Shown one piece after another: positions 59,306 through 64,000 of a DNA stretch of 64,000 bases. Origin of the DNA: Pseudomonas putida (GTDB lineage: Bacteria > Pseudomonadota > Gammaproteobacteria > Pseudomonadales > Pseudomonadaceae); contig NZ_CP039371.1 of NCBI RefSeq assembly GCF_005080685.1, positions 496,001-560,000 on the forward strand, read 5' to 3'. Every line of letters starts with the position of its first letter. The stretch's first letter is position 1. Below the pieces are notes generated by a model that saw nothing but the letters and a program-made list of their open reading frames with translations, had not been told where the DNA came from and made no database searches. Both the position numbers and the translations under genes were made by a program.

Positions 59306-60340
59306 ATGATCAAGGTCGGTATCGTCGGCGGCACGGGTTACACCGGTGTCGAACTGTTGCGTCTGCTGGCACAGCACCCGCAGGCAGAAGTCGCAGTCAT
59401 CACGTCACGCTCCGAAGCGGGCGTTGCCGTCGCCGACATGTACCCGAACCTGCGCGGTCACTACGACGGCCTGGCCTTCAGCGTTCCGGACAGCAAGACC
59501 CTGGCAGCCTGCGACGTGGTGTTCTTCGCCACTCCGCACGGTGTCGCCCACGCCCTGGCCGGCGAGTTGCTGGCAGCGGGCACCAAGGTCATCGACCTGT
59601 CGGCCGACTTCCGCCTGCAGGACGCCACCGAGTGGGGCAAATGGTATGGCCAGCCGCACGGCGCACCCGAGCTGCTCAAGGACGCCGTCTACGGCCTGCC
59701 CGAGGTCAACCGCGAGAAGATTCGCCAGGCTCGCCTGATTGCCGTGCCGGGTTGCTACCCGACCGCTACCCAGCTGGGCTTCCTGCCGCTGCTCGAAGCC
59801 GGCCTGGCCGACACTTCGCGCCTTATCGCCGACTGCAAGTCGGGCGTCAGCGGCGCCGGTCGCGGGGCCGCCGTGGGCTCGCTGTTCTGTGAGGCGGGCG
59901 AGAGCATGAAGGCCTATGCCGTGAAGGGCCACCGCCACCTCCCGGAAATCAGCCAGGGCCTGCGCCAGGCTGCAGGCAAGGACATCGGCCTGACCTTCGT
60001 GCCGCACCTGACGCCGATGATCCGCGGCATCCATGCAACCCTGTACGCAACGGTCGCCGATACCTCGGTCGACCTCCAGGCGCTGTTCGAGAAGCGCTAT
60101 GCCGATGAACCGTTCGTCGACGTGATGCCGGCCGGTAGCCATCCAGAAACCCGCAGCGTGCGCGGTGCCAACGTCTGCCGCATCGCTGTCCACCGCCCGC
60201 AAGGTGGTGACCTGGTGGTGGTACTGTCGGTCATCGACAACCTGGTCAAGGGCGCATCGGGCCAGGCGGTACAGAACCTCAACATCCTGTTTGGCCTGGA
60301 CGAGCGCATGGGGCTGTCCCACGCCGGCCTGCTGCCGTAA
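59306..60340 (+). CDS. argC: ArgC, N-acetyl-gamma-glutamyl-phosphate reductase
   Basis: NADPH-dependent reduction step of arginine synthesis. 344 residues. The Rossmann loop is [17 protein letters not shown], the catalytic Cys is in [12 protein letters not shown] (about residue 150), and a His-containing segment KGHRHLPEI follows. Weak Shine-Dalgarno (GGGGCAAG). Ends before a good terminator. Confidence 0.97.
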   Translation: MIKVGIVGGTGYTGVELLRLLAQHPQAEVAVITSRSEAGVAVADMYPNLRGHYDGLAFSVPDSKTLAACDVVFFATPHGVAHALAGELLAAGTKVIDLSADFRLQDATEWGKWYGQPHGAPELLKDAVYGLPEVNREKIRQARLIAVPGCYPTATQLGFLPLLEAGLADTSRLIADCKSGVSGAGRGAAVGSLFCEAGESMKAYAVKGHRHLPEISQGLRQAAGKDIGLTFVPHLTPMIRGIHATLYATVADTSVDLQALFEKRYADEPFVDVMPAGSHPETRSVRGANVCRIAVHRPQGGDLVVVLSVIDNLVKGASGQAVQNLNILFGLDERMGLSHAGLLP

Positions 60341-60355
60341 CTGCCTGGTTGTCGA

Positions 60356-60382
60356 AAAGGCCCGCCTCGTGCGGGCCTTTTT
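60356..60382 (+). terminator. argC terminator
   Basis: AAAGGCCCGC-CTCGT-GCGGGCCTTT followed by TT, 15 bases after the argC stop. Confidence 0.92.
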
Positions 60383-60486
60383 CTTTGCACAGACTAAAGC
60401 CGCACAATTCTTGACCAATTTTCTCGGGGAAGCGGATAATGCGCGTCATCGAGTTTTATGGCGGCACCAGCGCCGGGAGAATCAAC

Positions 60487-60837
60487 ATGAGCGTCGAAAC
60501 CTTTACCCCTACGGTTCTTGAATTTACCCACGGGGCTGCACAAAAGGTGAAGACCCTGGTCACCGAGGAAGGCAATGATCGTCTGAAGTTGCGTGTATTC
60601 GTGACGGGCGGCGGCTGCTCGGGCTTCCAGTATGGCTTCACTTTCGATGAAGACGTGGCCGAGGACGACACCATCGTCGAGCGCGAAGGCGTATCGCTGG
60701 TAGTCGACCCGATGAGCTTCCAGTACCTGGCCGGCGCCGAGGTGGATTACCAGGAAGGTCTGGAAGGTTCGCGTTTCGTGATCAAGAACCCGAACGCGGC
60801 CACCACCTGCGGTTGCGGTTCTTCGTTCTCGATCTGA
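60487..60837 (+). CDS. erpA: ErpA, A-type iron-sulfur insertion protein
   Basis: 116 residues. Carries Fe-S clusters to target proteins. The three cluster Cys are in [11 protein letters not shown] and [11 protein letters not shown] at the C-terminus. I start at ATG 60487 ([13 protein letters not shown]) with GGGAGA 6 bases upstream; the frame is open back to 60439 but the family begins here. The region just upstream resembles a promoter leader. Followed by a terminator. Confidence 0.95.
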   Translation: MSVETFTPTVLEFTHGAAQKVKTLVTEEGNDRLKLRVFVTGGGCSGFQYGFTFDEDVAEDDTIVEREGVSLVVDPMSFQYLAGAEVDYQEGLEGSRFVIKNPNAATTCGCGSSFSI

Positions 60838-60851
60838 GGGCAGCAGGTACG

Positions 60852-60879
60852 AAAACGCCGCGCATTTGCGCGGCGTTTT
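60852..60879. terminator. Bidirectional terminator between erpA and anmK
   Basis: AAAACGCCGCGC-ATTT-GCGCGGCGTTTT: 12-bp perfect stem with A and T tracts on both flanks, between two convergent genes. Confidence 0.93.
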
Positions 60880-60894
60880 GCATTGTGGCCAGTG

Positions 60895-61989
<1,095 letters not shown>

Positions 61990-63393
61990 TCAGCGCTTGT
62001 TCGCGGCGAGCAGGGTAGCCTTTTCCTGATCCATACGGGCGATCAGCGGTTGGCTCTGCTGCAGGAAGCGCGAACGCTCGGCCTTGGCGATCGGATCGGC
62101 CATCGGCACTTTCTGGCTCAGCGGATCGACGTGCACACCGTTGACCTGGAATTCATAGTGCAGATGAGGGCCGGTGGACAGGCCGGTAGTACCGATATAG
62201 CCGATGATCTGGCCTTGCTTGACGCTGCTGCCGGTCTTGATGCCCTTGGCAAAGCCCTGCATGTGACCGTACAGGGTCTTGTAGCGATTGCCGTGGGCAA
62301 TGATCACGGTGTTGCCGTAGCCGCCACGGCGGCCAGCCAGCTCGATACGGCCATCGCCGGCGGCTTTGATCGGGGTGCCGCGGGGCGCGGCGTAGTCCAC
62401 ACCCTTGTGCGCGCGAATCTTGTTGAGGATCGGGTGCTTGCGGCCGGCGGAGAATCGCGAGCTGATCCGGGCGAAATCTACCGGGGTGCGGATGAACGCC
62501 TTGCGCAGGCTGTTGCCGTCGGCCGTGTAGTAGTTGGTGTTGCCCTGCTTGTTGGTATAGCGCACTGCGGTGTAGGTCTTGCCGCGGTTGGTGAAACGTG
62601 CCGACAGGATATTGCCGGTTCCGACCACCTTGCCGTCCATGACCTTCTGCTCGTACACCACGTCGAATTCGTCGCCGGGACGGATGTCCTGGGCGAAGTC
62701 GATGTCGTAGCCCAGCACGCGAGCCATGTCCATGGTCAGGCTGTGGGAGAGGCCGGCACGTTGGGCCGAGGCCGAAAGTGAACTCTTGATCACGCCGTGG
62801 GCGTAGGCGCTGCGTACTACGGGCTTGCTGATTTCGCGATCGAAGCTGTAGCCCTTGTCGGTCTTGCTCAGGCGAATGGTCTCGAGATTGCTGACCTTGC
62901 TGTGCAGACTGGCCAGTTGGCCGTCCTTGTCGAGCTCGAACTGCAGCACCTGGCCGTGCTTGAGTTGGCTGAATTGCTTGGCCTGCTTGTTGCTGGCGAG
63001 CACGTCGTGAACCACGTTGGCCGGCAGGCCGACCTTGGCGAACAGGGTGGACAGGGTATCGCCCTTGGCAACCGTCACTTCGCGGTGGCCAGGTTGCTTG
63101 GCTTCGGGCTGTGCTTCGCTGGTTGCCTGTTCGGTAGGCTGTTCGGCGCCTTCGATCTGTGCGAAAGGCGGGGTTTGATCGCCCGCAGCCTGCTCCACAG
63201 GGGCTGCGTCGGATTGATCTTTGAGTTGTTCGGCCGGGCTTTCCAGCTCCAGGCTGAGGGTGGTTCTCTTGGCTTCGACTTCGCTGGAAGGGAATACCAG
63301 CAAGGCCAGGCTGAGCAGGGCGGCGATGCCGCTAGCGGCCAACAGATGGCTTTTCGGATAAAGCGGGGGCGCTTTAGGCGTTTCGTTGGTCAT
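61990..63393 (-). CDS. LysM/M23 murein DD-endopeptidase (MepM-like)
   Basis: 467 residues. An N-terminal membrane anchor (about 18-38) leads to a Gln/Glu/Pro-rich linker, a LysM/OapA-like domain (VTVAKGDTLSTLFAKVGL, about 105), a second beta domain and a C-terminal LytM domain with zinc ligands in HKGVDYAAPRGTPI and HLHYEFQVNG. Likely cuts peptide cross-links in the cell wall during growth. Start at ATG 63393 (MTNETPKAPPLYP), which the family favours; the Shine-Dalgarno is poor. In one unit with anmK, which recycles murein fragments. Confidence 0.93.
   Translation of the reverse strand: MTNETPKAPPLYPKSHLLAASGIAALLSLALLVFPSSEVEAKRTTLSLELESPAEQLKDQSDAAPVEQAAGDQTPPFAQIEGAEQPTEQATSEAQPEAKQPGHREVTVAKGDTLSTLFAKVGLPANVVHDVLASNKQAKQFSQLKHGQVLQFELDKDGQLASLHSKVSNLETIRLSKTDKGYSFDREISKPVVRSAYAHGVIKSSLSASAQRAGLSHSLTMDMARVLGYDIDFAQDIRPGDEFDVVYEQKVMDGKVVGTGNILSARFTNRGKTYTAVRYTNKQGNTNYYTADGNSLRKAFIRTPVDFARISSRFSAGRKHPILNKIRAHKGVDYAAPRGTPIKAAGDGRIELAGRRGGYGNTVIIAHGNRYKTLYGHMQGFAKGIKTGSSVKQGQIIGYIGTTGLSTGPHLHYEFQVNGVHVDPLSQKVPMADPIAKAERSRFLQQSQPLIARMDQEKATLLAANKR

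Positions 63394-64000
<607 letters not shown>

Overview
The window is a stretch of core chromosome from a Pseudomonas of the P. putida group. GC content is high and almost every base is used. From memory, the gene order pqqFABCDE - davBA - Lrp regulator - rpoD/dnaG/rpsU - tsaD/plsY/folB/folK/cca - ycgB/yeaH/yeaG - glpE/apaH/apaG/rsmA/pdxA/surA/lptD - amgK/murU - trpEGDC - crp - coq7 - hemJ - argC/erpA/anmK - tyrS matches the P. putida KT2440 block around PP_0376-PP_0436. Palindromic REP units of the P. putida type (core GCAAGCCCGCTCCCACA, and the variant GCCGGCTTGCCGGCGAT) sit in many intergenic gaps. No prophage, plasmid, IS element or CRISPR array is visible.

Left part (1-11.4 kb): a complete pqqFABCD set with a 5' part of pqqE (PQQ cofactor for periplasmic dehydrogenases), the davB-davA pair for lysine breakdown to 5-aminovalerate, and an Lrp/AsnC regulator. 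Then comes the only accessory-looking stretch (8.7-11.3 kb). It holds a Fic AMPylase with its own winged-helix domain and a four-half-site operator, two very small Pseudomonas-type genes each preceded by a strongly foldable leader, and a CAU-anticodon tRNA best read as tRNA-Ile2.

Middle (11.4-39 kb): a 1247-residue periplasmic-sensing PAS4-GGDEF-EAL protein; the macromolecular synthesis operon rpsU-dnaG-rpoD; divergent tsaD; plsY; folB-folK; cca; the stress trio yeaG(prkA)-yeaH-ycgB(spoVR); and a tightly overlapping leftward envelope/ribosome operon lptD-surA-pdxA-rsmA-apaG-apaH with glpE. Divergent from lptD is amgK-murU-djlA. amgK carries a one-base frameshift in a C tract, so as written the MurNAc-recycling kinase is broken.

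Right part (39-64 kb): a DUF3530 hydrolase-like protein; a NarL-type two-component pair whose kinase has a periplasmic binding-protein domain, followed by two perfect inverted repeats and a polyamine-type ABC transporter; rpe-gph; trpE and trpGDC; a lipoate-ligase-like protein; crp/vfr; an OsmC protein; a DUF2157 membrane protein; coq7; a HIT protein; a short-chain dehydrogenase; hemJ; argC; erpA; anmK; a LysM/M23 endopeptidase; and the start of tyrS.

The most interesting leads are the three-way-junction leader RNA at about 10.3 kb, the Fic operator array at 9.9 kb, the amgK frameshift at 36.78 kb, and the twin inverted repeats between the response regulator and the ABC transporter at 43.27-43.32 kb. 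All assignments rest on reading the sequence and on remembered family knowledge; no search was run.
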